Shown: piece after piece, positions 12,818 to 24,731 of the stretch
Position numbering within the stretch: the first letter of the stretch is position 1
Layout of the letters: each line of letters starts with the position of its first letter
Source: Pomacea canaliculata
Taxonomy: Eukaryota; Mollusca; Gastropoda; Architaenioglossa; Ampullariidae
NCBI RefSeq assembly: GCF_003073045.1
Contig: NC_037593.1
Coordinates: forward strand, 20,453,027 to 20,517,026
DNA: 64,000 bases
Reading direction: 5' to 3'
Notes under the pieces: model-generated
The model's database searches: none
The model's input: the letters and a program-made list of their open reading frames with translations, nothing else
What the model was told of the DNA's origin: nothing
Program-made: the position numbers and the translations under genes

Positions 12818-15110
12818 AAAGATGGTGTCATTTTTGGATGCAAGGTATGAAGAGCATCTCTCATGTGGGTTTGTGGTTTGTCATCATCCATCTTAGGATA
12901 TCTATCAAGCTGGTCTCTTCATAGAAGATCTTATGTATTTTTTAAACACAAGACAGTCTGAGAAAGTGTAGACAAGAACCTTGATGTGCTTAGTGTCTAG
13001 TCTTGTAGAGCTGGTGAAGGGTGCTGATGTAAGGTCTGAGGTTACCAAAGTGAAAAATGGAAAGAAGAAAGAGATTAATGAACAATCGTGATCAGTATCT
13101 GTGCATTCAGCTAACCGCACCATGGGAAATTAAACAGCTGCTTGTAATTTTACATCAATACCATTAGGAATACATCCCCCTAAAAAGTTGTTTAAGGGAG
13201 TTTTTAAGATGCAGTTCCTGGTTACAGTGGGGGTGTTGTACATAAATTCAGTCCCTTCAGAAAAAAAAAGTTTCTTCCCCTTTTGACTTGACTTTGACCA
13301 TGGCAGATGACTTGACTACGGCAGATGGGTTTTCAGCTGCTCAGTATGCTGCAGTATGTCATCCTTATTTTTGCTGATCTTGCTTGGGTCGTGCTTTAAA
13401 CACAATTGTTTACAGAGAACCAGCCACATTTTTACAGTCCAGAGGCAAGCATGCTGTTTGTGATCAGTTTTGGTTTTTTTACAAATTCCTTTTGCTTTGC
13501 TCTCTCTTAATAGGAGAGCACAGTAAGCCACCTGCAATTTTCAACAACAGCATACAAAATATGTTAGCTTAACAGTATAACTAAATCATTAACTGCCATT
13601 TTATTAAGGATGTTTTTAGATTTCAAAAATGGCAAGTGAGTAAACTTTTAAAGTCTCTTTTCATAAGGAAAAAGTATATATATATATCTGTAAATTATTG
13701 GAATAAACAGTGGTTATTCATTTTTGTTTGAACTTTTCCAGCAAGTGGGTGAATCGCTTGTTATTATGTCTGTAGAGTGGTGCATTTCTGTTCAATGCAT
13801 GCAAGGGTTTGACCTGGAGATGTTCACATTTAGCAATTAGTGTGTCACTATTTGAAAAAAGATTTATTTCATTTGTGTTGTGTGCATGTGCTTGAATGCT
13901 GTTTGAAAATGTGAGGAGATTTCATTAATTTTTTTTATGTCTATGCACAAAATCTGTCTAGAAACAATGGGAAGTCTGGCTGTGGATTAAAGGACCTGAG
14001 AAATTGTAAATTTTTTAGACTGTAATTCTGTATTTTCCTGAAAAGCTTGTGATCTGATCTAAAGCTTATGATGTTCAAAATGGACACTCATGTGATAGTG
14101 ATTGCTACCTTTTCTTTGTTTGCCCCTGAAATAAAACTTCTGTAATAGGGGGACATCTGTCACTTTGTTGCAACTTTGAGCATCAGCGTTAGTACATCAG
14201 AGATTTACCATAGCATGAATAGTGAGAGTGTTTGGGAACCATGGATTTTGTGACCTGCTCAGCGAAAGACTCTTGTTATTAGTTGTTAGTCCCCATTTTT
14301 CTAGGTTTGCGTTTCAGTCTCTCCTTGCTGTTGCTTCTCAAGTTTATTTTAATCTGGCCTGGGTACTTCCACCATTACTCACCAGGCCAAAGGAAATGTT
14401 AGAAACTTGACAGTCTGGTCATGTGATTGATATTTATAACCAGCAGCAACTGCTGTAACTGGTGTATTCATATATCTGTCTTTGTTTTGTGGATGTTAAC
14501 ATTGTCCACAAAGTCTAGTTGAAAGAATAGTGTCTTCATGAACAATGGTTATAGAGGGCCATATTTATTGTACAAAATGCTTATATTATGAAAATATATT
14601 ACAGTTTCCTTATGGCACCATTAAATGCATAGGAATCTTCTCACTGCTGACTACATCACAGGAAAATACATTTGAAAGTGACTTGGTGTTCAAAGCCAAA
14701 TTATTTGAGTGAACTGTTTGTTGTGAAGTGGGTCATGATTTTGCTTTCTGCTTTTTCTGTAATGGCATGACAGATTGAACAAATGCAGAGCAAAGATTAG
14801 TGTACACCTCACAGCCAGTACTTTTGTAAAGTACTTTCTGGAAACTTGAAAGTATCAAATGATTTGAAAGTATATTACCCATCAACATGAAACAGTTTAT
14901 TTTAAAAGTAGACTTCCCCCTCGCTGAAGATTTACCAACATTCTTTTAATTAAATGTTGTAACAGCTCTTTATGAAAGAAGTATTAACTTTCAATCTCAT
15001 CACAGATCCATTTTTTTTTTCATCTCAAAGAAGTTGAGAGAGCTAGGTACTGTATGTATCTTGATAAATTGCCTTAGAATAAATTGCTAATATATATTTC
15101 AAGTTTGGTG
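12818..15110 (+). other. TM9SF1: Probable 3' UTR of TM9SF1
   Basis: After the TM9SF1 stop there is no further coding signal. AATAAA polyadenylation signals occur on the plus strand at 13702-13707, 14130-14135 and 15078-15083. The last is followed within 30 bases by a GT-rich stretch (TTTGGTGGTGTTTGG) of the kind that promotes cleavage, so I take about 15105 as the most likely distal end. The first two could give shorter transcripts. Confidence 0.5.
15078..15083 (+). terminator. TM9SF1: Candidate distal poly(A) signal of TM9SF1
   Basis: A canonical AATAAA hexamer is followed by a GT-rich downstream element. It is the best placed of three such hexamers downstream of the stop codon. Confidence 0.4.
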
Positions 15111-15312
15111 GTGTTTGGTTTTAATTCCCACCTTAACTGTCCCATTTTGACACAATTGATGTACTTTTTTTAGATCATCAAAATAACAGTTCATATTTAT
15201 ATTTTATAAATCTCATTGCTTAAACAGTCAGTGTTGTGTATAAATGTGTACCCCATGTTTGGCAATCATAATGTGAGTGTACTTGCATATCACACTTCCC
15301 TGCCCATTCAAG

Positions 15313-15474
15313 GGTGGTCCTGCGGTGCAACTGTTAGCACCTGTGAAGATTATCTGTCCTGAGTGCAGCTTTTGTCTTGGGCATACTGTTTCTGTGCATG
15401 TGGCATCTGTTTACATGCTGTGATATAGCCTTAGTTGCTGGCTTGGTGTAAAACATCAATTCCCCTCCCCACTT
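15313..15474 (+). mobile_element. tRNA-derived SINE, copy 1
   Basis: The head resembles a tRNA A box (TGGTCCTGCGGTGCAACTG, then TTAGCACC) and is followed by a B-box-like stretch. The body GTGGCATCTGTTTACATG and the tail GTAAAACATCAATTCCCC match the copies at about 34463 and 59528. Imperfect 10-base duplications CCCATTCAAG (15303-15312) and CCCATTTAAG (15475-15484) flank it. Confidence 0.75.
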
Positions 15475-16208
15475 CCCATTTAAGACATGCTGACTTCACT
15501 TTCGGGAAGTACTGTTAAAAACGATGTTTCATTATTGCTAAGATGGTGGCAAAGAAGAGATGAGGATGGTGGATGCAGGAAAATGTAGATCCTTAGTCTT
15601 GATATTTTGACATGTTGAATAAAATCCAATTGAGGTCAGCAAGATCAAAATAGATCAGCAGGTTTTTTTCAGTGCATTGTCAGGTGCTCTCTGTCACAGT
15701 TGTCAAAAAAGCTTGGCAGTTAATAGTGGTAGGTCATGAAAATCACCACTCAACAAAAGTTGCAAATGAAAAAGGTCACAGGTGATGAAAAAGTCCAACA
15801 TAAGGATGAAAACATCAGCGCCAAATGTAGGAAAGCAACAGGCACTAAAATCAGAAATAGTCTTACAGAAGAAAGGAAAAATTCAGAGATCACTCCCCCC
15901 CGCCCCCCACTAAACCTCTAAAGCAGGTTAGACAAAAGGAGGTTGCACGTAAGAATTTTTCTGACAAAAGGGACAAAATCAGATCTTGAAACTATTTTTT
16001 TTGAGGGGAGTTACATTCCTTACAGATTTGAGTGTTTCTAGATGACCCTTTCTTTTATATATAAAGATCATAGCAAAATAAGCGCAAATTGGATGGGTAA
16101 TGAAAATTTTCACCACTCATCTCAGTAAAACGTTTTTTTTTTTTTTTTATTATCATGAGTTATATTTATTCTTTTTTAGTTAGTTTGTGACTATTATTCC
16201 ACTGCCTA

Positions 16209-16917
16209 ACTGATTAAGCTAGCAGAAAAGGTGGGCTTAAAGGTCGACAGAAAGAAAACCGAAGTGATGAGAATTAACAAGCAGGAACTTCCAATCCAAC
16301 TTCAAGAAGAGAACAGATCACTTTGTGGATCTGCGGAACATTGTCAACAAAAATGGTGGAGCCAGTGATGACATCAAAAGCTGCATCAACAAAGCCAGGT
16401 ATGCTTTCAATAGCCTACACCTCATCTGTATCTCCCAAGCATTATCTTTACAGGAGGACCCGCATCTTCAACACCAATGTGAAAGCTGTCCCACTGTATG
16501 GTTCTGAAACCTGGAGAGTAACAAACACCATCAACAACAAGCTCCAGACATTTATCAACTGATGCCTATGCCATATTCTTGGAATGAGATAGCCTGAAAA
16601 GATCTCCAACAGCAGCCTGTGGAAAAGAAACAACCAGAATGCCACTGGCCAAGACATCAAAAAAGCACAAATAGGGCTGGATAGGACACACCCTGCGCAA
16701 ATCAGCTGACACCATTGCCAGGCAGGTACTTGACTGGAATTCTCATGGGAAGAGGAGAGTTGGGAGACCAAAGCAGACTTGAAAAAGAACAGTAGAGAGC
16801 GAGGCAAAAGACATTGAAACCACATGGGCCCAACTGAGGGGTGCAGTCCAAAACCAGATCCACTGGTGAGGTGGTGTTGCGGCCCTATGCTCCTCGAGGA
16901 ATAACAAGGACTAAACA
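16209..16917 (+). mobile_element. 5'-truncated LINE with ORF2 C-terminus, broken
   Basis: This 709-base insert is flanked by 9-base direct repeats CACTGCCTA (16200-16208 and 16918-16926). In shifting frames on the plus strand it encodes the end of a non-LTR retrotransposon ORF2. Visible blocks are VDRKKTEVM, the DDIKSCINKARYAFNSL region, VPLYGSETWR, a decayed ILGMR region and RRVGRPKQT, then an acidic tail near AQLRGAVQNQIHW. Stops and frameshifts interrupt it. The 3' end GGCCCTATGCTCCTCGAGG...AACAAGGACTAA recurs at 19800-19876, defining a family. Confidence 0.85.
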
Positions 16918-19900
16918 CACTGCCTACAGGACACCATATTTTTTTGAAAATACCTTATTTCCTTTAGGTTTACATGGAAGTGCCATTGTGATAGATTGAG
17001 TTAGGAACCATTTATTTCCACGAAGACTGAACTGAAATTATAATTGAATTGCCCTCCTACATAGTTTGATTTCTGAAAAGTGCTTGTAATTCCTGCATAT
17101 CAGCATGACTGTCAGCCATAATTATAGCCGATGAATTAAAATTTGAAGGTTGGTGTGCTTTCATCATAAAATGTATTTATTTACTGATTTGATGGTTGAA
17201 GTGGAAGTTTCCATAAAATTAGATGTGTAACATCTTGAATGTAAATACAGCCACTAAGTTTGGTTGCTGGTGCTGTGAATGTGTAATGCATCTGTCGGTT
17301 ACTGAAACATGACACAAGTACCACAAAACACTACTTTTCTATGATGTGCAAACACTGGTACCTGTAAAAAAGACAGTTGAGTTGTATATTCTTTTAGACG
17401 GCCTTTCCATGTAGATGTCATGTGGTTGCCATGAAAAAGCAGTATTAACTTTTGATTTTAAGCTTTTCCGTAGATGAAAGGTTTATTTATAAACACTGGC
17501 AACACATTTATTTTCCAGTTATGAATTTTCATGGGGTTGTTCCCTCTTGCAATCCAGCCAGCTCATATTTATCTGCATGCAAGCTCTGAAAGGAGGATGA
17601 ATACTTTGTGGCAGGCCATGAGCTTCCAATGGATCTCATGGCATCTTTACAGGACTACACCTGTCTTCTTCTGATCTCAGTATCATACACATTCCTATGT
17701 TCCCTGCATCATATTGCTTGTTGCCGGCAACTTACACTTTAACTCGAGTCTTTCCTGCTGTTTGCGCACATTATCTTCATTCATAATCCCCATGTTCCAT
17801 GTTTTCCCGCTGCTGAAATTGTGGCTTCCATCAGTAGTGTGCTGAGAAGTTGACATGGCATGAAACCTTTCTTATCCAGAAGCTTTAAAAATGCAGATTT
17901 TTTATTTTGGAGGTGGGGGTTGGATTGGGTAGAACTCTGGTGCTCCTGTACTTTCCATTCTCATCTTGTATGAATGACATTTTGCATATTCATATTTATA
18001 TATCAGCAATTATCCATAGATTCTAAAGTTTAATAATTCACAATGGTTTAACCTTCCTTTTGTCAAGGTCCTAAACACTCTCTAGATGCAACCATTATAC
18101 ATGGCAATACTAACTTGAACATGTAGATGGTAAACAACATTGAGTGCCAGCTTGTTAGAAATGCCATTATTCGAATAGAAGTGGTAAAGATAGAAAACGA
18201 AGAGTTATGCTGAGTAAGACTATATATTGAGACTTCAAGGTATTGATGTAAAGGGGGTATTTATGACATATCATAGGTAAATAGTTTTTATGTGGGCAGA
18301 AACAATATATTTGTATATAGCAGCCATTTTCATGAATGCATGTAGTGTTTGTGAACACTATGGGAACCAGAATTGCATGCAAAATTTTTTCCAAAATTAG
18401 AACATTTTGTTTTTGTCTTTTAAAGGCAAGAGGATTAACTGAAGGATGTTCATTTATTATGAAGTGTTGTGCTTCAAAAAGTATGGACTCTTCTCTGATC
18501 AGGTGCTGAAATTGAAAGTTTAGAGTGGGAAACGACCTTTTTTAAAAATTAGGTGTGTGAAAGATATGCGCAGAAATGTATCATAGTTATATATGATCCT
18601 TATAGTCCGCAAGTACAAATGTTGCACACTTCTGCAGATTCATGAAGTTTACAGTCCTGAATATTTTGTTCAGAGAGGACAAGCAATGTGCTTTCAAAAT
18701 GTACCCTAAGTGACACAACCAGGAACATGAACCCAGGTACAAGTATTTAATAATAAAAATATAAGTGATGCACTTACATGAGAATAGGCCCACCATAGAG
18801 CCAATCAAATTAACATAAAAATCAAGAATATAAGGAGATATCAAGAGTGCAATAAAATCTTGCACTTTAAGCAGTTAAGATGGGCAACAAAGAAGCATAT
18901 AATGTCATCAGCTACCATTGTTCACTTGTTGATCTTGTATTATAGACATACTGGCATGATGTTTTTTCTGTTATGCGGTAGCATGTTACTTTTGAGTAAA
19001 TCTCAAAAAAATTTGTCTGTTTTATTGAAAGTTCACACTTTTTTAAAATTTACATTTATTTAAAGTTGACCAAAGAGTTAAAAATAAAGGGGTAGTTAAA
19101 GGCACCTATTCCTTTATTATTCGATAAAGTTTTGTTTGATTGGCCTAACATAGTACTGGTTAAAGTTGTTTTATTTCTGTGGTCTGACGGTTAATATAAA
19201 TTGAATGTCTTTATCTGTAATTGTAGCCCATTAAAAGAAAAACTACTTTAAAAAAAATTGTTTTGGGTTGATGCAGGACATATTTTACCTGCCTCTTAAA
19301 CATCTCTTCCTCATTATTTTGATTAATAAAGAATCGATACATCATGTGTTAGAACAGGAAGATGAATTTTTAAGGAATTGTGTGTCAAGTTCTTTTTGTG
19401 TTTAAAAATAATTTTTTATGCCTTTCTTCATTTGCTGGCTCATCAACAAATATACACTAAAGCAAACATTTGTCAGACAATAATAACTATGCCTTCTTCA
19501 AAAAACGACAGAAAAATAACACACATAAAAATACTACTGCCTGATGGACTTAAACATTTGAAATGCTAGGTAGCAATCTTGCTGGGAAACGGAACTTTTC
19601 AGTATTTCAACACACAATCATACCCAAGTCACATGCTATTCATTCTCATCAAGACTTCAAATGTGCTGAACTTTTAAGAATGTGAACTAAAACAATTTTA
19701 GTTATAGAATGAAGATGTCTGATAGTGAAAGGTAATGTTGATGCCAATGAAGTATCATGCTTCACTGATACCTGATGCCCCATTGTCTGTCTACATTAGT
19801 TTATTCCTTGTTGCCCCTTTGAGGAGCATAGGGCTGCAACAACACCTCGCCAGCAGACCCGGGTTTGGGCAGCCCCTTGTCTGTCTACATTAGGCTCAAC

Positions 19901-20507
19901 ATTTTATATGCTTAATCAGAAAATTCATGACAAACAAGTTTTGGCATTTGAAAACTAAGGATAAATGTAGCTTGCTAACAATGTTTTGATGACAATTTTT
20001 TTGTTTGTTTTACAGCAAGTGTTTAGGTATGATTTAAGTTCAACATAAAAAAAGAATAATTCTGAACATCAATTTCACTCACAGTATATATTCAAATATT
20101 AACTTGCTAACAAGTTATGGATTTTTTAAAACAACTTTTATTATATCATCTCCATTTGACATTAGTCTGGTCCGTATGCCACTTAATTTAAATATACTGT
20201 ATAACTGATACCTGCAAGCATTGAATACCATCTGGCAGTGTGTTGCTTACTATCTGGCATCTGATGAACTTGATCAGCTACATTTTTTTGGATAATATCA
20301 GCCCAGCACAGGTTATGCTGCAGATGTGCAGCCTATTCCAACACAGGTTTTTGGGCAGTCATTCCAAAAATGGCAGTAAATGGGTCATTTTTTTCATGTT
20401 GTTCCTTGGCTTCAAACACCACTGGAAGCAGAGGGACTGCTCTTTTTCCTCCCTCCTGGGACACAGTGGTTTGTCCGTACATGATTGTGAATAAGATGAT
20501 GAGCCTG
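16918..20507. other. Convergent spacer and probable HACD 3' UTR
   Basis: The spacer between the 3' ends of TM9SF1 (plus) and the HACD gene (minus) is A+T-rich. It contains no reading frame with conserved content. The right part is likely to include the 3' UTR of the HACD gene. The only recognisable insert is the LINE tail at 19800-19876. Confidence 0.5.
19800..19876 (-). mobile_element. 77-base LINE 3'-tail insertion with 17-base TSD
   Basis: Perfect 17-base direct repeats TTGTCTGTCTACATTAG (19783-19799 and 19877-19893) flank only 77 bases. The reverse complement of the insert matches the last part of the LINE at 16209-16917: GAGGTG..GTTG, then GCCCTATGCTCCTC, ending AACAAGGAATAAA. It is an extreme 5' truncation produced by target-primed reverse transcription. 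Confidence 0.9.
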
Positions 20508-23500
20508 TTACTCCTGTTTAGCATGCTGACCACCACAGATGACTTTTCGACGCTGGCTCAACATGTGTCCATACAACTGGGGAAAAACTAGAAAGAACAG
20601 CAAAGTTCAACTCCCTCTCATGGATTTCAAGACTGAGTGCATCTAAATACCTAGTTCATTTAAAGCGTACATGGATTTCTTTGAGGCATTTCCCAGGGCA
20701 TAAATGCTAAAAAATCCAATGCTATTCCTACATTTTTAAACTCAAACATGTCTTAAGAGTTATTTTCAAGTGAACTCTGGGACTTACCAAACATTTCATT
20801 GTCAAGAAAAGAAAACTAATCTTACCCTTATATAAACTACTCATATCTTTTAAGTAGGAGATGTAAGACCTTTTTCTAATCTATTCTTTTCAAGCATGGT
20901 GCTTGTCTAAAAGTTGTGGAAATTAAATACTAGTTTGTTTTTTTATGGTTAGACAATATACAGGTTGATTACTCACTTGAAAAGCCATGAAGTTTTCAAA
21001 AAGAGTAGGCATAAATTAAAGGCTAGAGCAGGAATTTATGTTGATCCTACAACACTGTATATTCTCATGGTTCCAATTTACTAACCTCTCACTGCAGGCA
21101 CATGTAGTATGCAAAGTATAGGTTATCTACTTCACCAGAGTTAGGAGTGATTGATTCGATATCCACAAAATTTTAAACCAAAATGGTTCTTTTGACATAT
21201 TTCAGAGACTGCATTAAAAGTGGTTAGAACACAGGAAAGTAAAATATTTACTGCCCCTAGCAATAATGAATCTTACTAATCTTACCTTACTGTTACTGCA
21301 GAATTAAATTCAACATAACCCTTTCTGTCATATGCAAGATTACAAAACAACCAATTATTGTCCCAAACTTACCTGGTATATATGAGAACAAGATGAACCA
21401 AAGGTAGTAAAAGTAGTTGAAGGACATATTTGCTGGGTTTGGAAGAAACAGAGAATACAGACCAGATGCTTTTACATAAGGCAAAGCCGAGTAGATCGTC
21501 ATTACCTCCCCCTGCACGTAAAAAATACATCTTATTCCATATACATTGTGGTAAAAGCAAAGATAATTATGCAAATACAAAAATCACTTATTTTAGAGAA
21601 AAAAATTCAAATGATGAAGGATGATGTGAAAGATACCAGCTAGATAAAAACAAAATTTAAAAAACACAGATGAGTCATTTATACATATTATAAATTATTG
21701 TTTTTGGAAAAAAGAATCTGCATCAAAGCTGTACATGTAATAGTGGAACTGTCTCCTGTTTTTTTCTCTAAAATAAATGCAAAGGCATGAGCATCTAGAG
21801 CTGAAAAAAGAAATAACAAACATCTAACATCCATAGAACTCATAAGAATCTTACCATAACCCCAACAGGATACAAAGCAATGAACAATGTGTATCTGCAA
21901 CATGACAGATATAACATTAAAACATATGACCAATGCTGCTGCATCCGATGTCTACCTCTAAAGCTATATGCTTCTGAACTTCAGTGTATGCAAGTGTGTA
22001 TGTATATACAGCACTTTGACGATGGGCAAAGACATTTATTTCACATCCTTGCTGTAACCATCAATTTCATCTTCTAGCAAACATGCATGCAGGGCTGTGT
22101 TTAGGGACAGGCAGACAAGGTATCTGCCTAGGGCCTAGTGCTTTTGATTAATATGGTAATTAGATTCCAGTTAAAATCATGGAGTCAAGGGCCCTGAGCA
22201 TGCCCTATGCCTTGGGCCCTGCGAGGGCTAAGAATGGACCTGCATGCATATGTACAATATTATCACCATAACATTACCATAACAAGCTGAATAAGAAAAT
22301 ACCCCCAAAATAACTGTAAAAATTGTCTAAGCATACAAACCTGCACCATTTAAGAGTGTAAGGGACACCACCCAGTAGACTAAAAAAGTAGAAAGAGTAG
22401 CGTATGATCTCTGTGATAGTCCATGCAATCAGGAAGTAGAATACATACACTTCTGTTTGCACCTGACCATAACAACAGCAAAATGAATTAGATCATACAC
22501 ATAAATAAGGGCATAATAAATATTTAATAAGTCTTAGAAGCTGTCAGAATTTGCAGCATTCAACTTGCCTACAATAAGAATACTTTTCTATGACATATGC
22601 AAACTGTATTTCTTTTCCACACAAACAAGTATGAAAAATCAACTATAGAAATAGCCTTAATAAATGATTTATATAAATAATAAAAGATTTTTTTATGATG
22701 TTCAATAGTCATTGCAAACTTTTTTTCATTTAGTTTTGTTTTGTTTTTGCTCAAGAAATCTCTGCAGTTTAGCAGCTACAACTCCAGTGTTCAGAAACAG
22801 GTTGCCCTAATAAAGACATCACTTTAAGTTTGAATACTGGGGGAAAGAACCTTCATTCAGTGTTAAAGCAGGATACTTACCTGTGGCACACTCCACACTA
22901 CTCCCCACAGTAGAAACACTCGTGAAAACACCTGGAAGGTTGTCAGGATTGGGTTGGACTTGACCAGCCCCAGAGAACTGTGAACAATCTAAGACAAGGC
23001 CACTTTGATGACTATCCTAAAGCTGACCTATGACCATGATTTATATTTCCAAATAAGCTGATGGGCTATTCAAGGAAAAAATAAAATTAAGGAGAGATTG
23101 GGTTGTAATTGTATCAAGTAGGAGGAAAAGTTATAGGGATGTGAAGTAAGACATTGCATGCAATTTATTTTGGTCATGACATTATAAAAAATGGCTTAGA
23201 AATATTATATTCATGGGGCGCAAAGACACCGCCCAATCATTAATCTCTTTTAGTTAACATGCTTTAAATTTACAAGTGCTAACAGTCTAAAAGGGCATGT
23301 CTAAAGGATTAATGGATACCTCAAGCACTGCAGCGGTTTGAAAAATCAGCAAAACTTGTTCCACTTCTTTATAAAGCAGTGTCACGTTACCCTCACGGTA
23401 GATATGACAAACAATCATGAACATCAGAATAATCCATCTGGACACAAAAAGAAATTAAACAGATACCTCAATAACAAATAGAAGATGTCTTGAAAGCTAT

Positions 23501-24054
23501 ATATACACTTCAACCCAGTGAGTACATTAAACTACCTCTGTACAGAAAAATTTAACACATCGCAATAAACCAACGATGGTAAGACATAACATTGTGACCA
23601 AATCTTTTATTTTAAACCCTCAGTGTCCTTGTCCTCAAAGTATATTTCGGTGTTTTAAATTGGTGCCTGTGTCGGGGGAGAGGGGCGAGAGAAGGGAATA
23701 TGAAAAACCTAGTTGCTTTTCTGTCCTTGGAACAACTGTCTTGGTTTTTATAATTTTTCGAAATAGAGAACTATGGTAGTAAGACAAGAATCGTTGACAG
23801 CACTAAATACTAACATCTAACACAATTTATTTACCCAACTAACAAATTAAAAGCGGCTCCTCTGCTTGTTGTGACATCGTGAACTGTACAGTACAGAAGA
23901 AACAAATCTCCCAGCACAATCAATCATCTAAGTATCGACCATTTTACACTCACCCAAGCATCTGACTAACGTTGTATGCAATAAGATAGCCCTTTACGAC
24001 AGCACTGTCTCCCAGGCTCTTTGCCTGCTTTCTGTGATCTATGGAGGCCGGCAT
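20508..24054 (-). CDS. HACD2: Very-long-chain (3R)-3-hydroxyacyl-CoA dehydratase (HACD1/2 type)
   Basis: Seven minus-strand exons, in transcript order: 24054-23954, 23437-23320, 22988-22881, 22462-22341, 21894-21855, 21511-21373, 20587-20508. Phases agree throughout and give 235 residues (human HACD2 has 254). HACD enzymes perform the third step of ER fatty acid elongation, dehydrating 3-hydroxyacyl-CoA to the trans-2-enoyl-CoA. Family blocks seen: [15 protein letters not shown], the [14 protein letters not shown] block, [44 protein letters not shown] and YPVGVMGE. The Y and E seven residues apart in YPVGVMGE fit the catalytic Tyr/Glu pair described for yeast Phs1; they lie in different exons. 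Several hydrophobic segments fit a multi-pass ER protein. The C-terminus is [16 protein letters not shown], basic but without a canonical KKXX ending. HACD1 versus HACD2 cannot be settled by eye. Confidence 0.93.
22090..22242. mobile_element. hAT-type MITE, family C (HACD intron 4)
   Basis: A 153-base element starts CAGGGCTGTGTTTAGG and ends CTAAGAATGGACCTG, imperfect inverted termini. Flanking octamers CATGCATG (22082-22089) and CATGCATA (22243-22250) match at 7 of 8 positions. It is non-coding, with an internal GGGCCC-rich stretch. One copy was found in the window. Confidence 0.65.
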
Positions 24055-24731
24055 CTTCGTACTAACAGTGTTACCGCGACTGCTGCAGGTCGACTAGCAG
24101 AGATCAGTCATTCACTTCTGGACTTTAGACCAAATAAGAATAATCAAATACCTTATCAAAATGGGTTTTATTTTTATGCGGGAAAGTGCAGTTTTACAAC
24201 TATTCTTTACAATAGTGTATTAGCTTCAGCATTGGCAAAAAGAAATCATAATTTTTTTAATTCTTCCTTGTGTATGTGTGCCTATTAATGTGTATAGGTG
24301 GACTGCTGTCTGTCTGCCAAGACCAACGCTTTAGGCTCTTGCGAAGTGATCCGCTGTTGCCTCGGCGAGCCTAAACAAAGAATGTGAGTAAACCGGAAAC
24401 TTTGTACAAACATGCCTCGTTTTAGTAGTTAATCTGAAATGTGAATTAACCGGAAGCTTTATACACAACTGCCTCGTTTAAAAAAAAAAAAAATCTTCTG
24501 CCAGCAGTCCAGTAATACAAGTGCAGGGGGGGGGGTAGGGGCACTACTGTAACAGCTAGTCACGTGACTCACCTGGACGACGACTTTTGTTTGGGTGGAA
24601 GCAACCAAAATATGTGTTGCGATCTGCAGATAACCATGTTGGATGTGTGCTGTTCATCGTAAAATTCATAATCTGTTTTTTTCTTTCATTTCTAATATTT
24701 GCGAGGAATTGTACTTTGTCAAGCTTGAAAA
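24055..24731. promoter_or_regulatory. Divergent promoter region, HACD and ERICH3
   Basis: The two start codons point away from each other across 677 bases. A 116-base dispersed repeat (24290-24405) and a partial tandem copy of its end sit in the middle, so part of the promoter region is repeat-derived. A poly-A run and a run of ten G residues lie near 24480 and 24527. A CACGTGACTCACCTGG stretch near 24562 contains an E-box. Confidence 0.5.
24290..24405 (+). repeat. 116-base dispersed repeat, copy 1, in the HACD/ERICH3 promoter
   Basis: It begins GTGTATAGGTGGACTGCTGT, continues through TGCCAAGACCAACGC and CTCTTGCGAAGTGATCCGC, and ends GTAAACCGGAAACTTTGT. The copy at 31754-31869 is the same length and closely similar. 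The stretch GTGAGTAAACCGGAAACTTTG...GCCTCGTTT is repeated imperfectly at about 24438-24480. The element class is unknown. Confidence 0.75.

Noticed and set aside
16448-16918. A 156-codon minus-strand frame
   Set aside because: It is antisense to the LINE ORF2 remnant, whose conserved blocks read on the plus strand.
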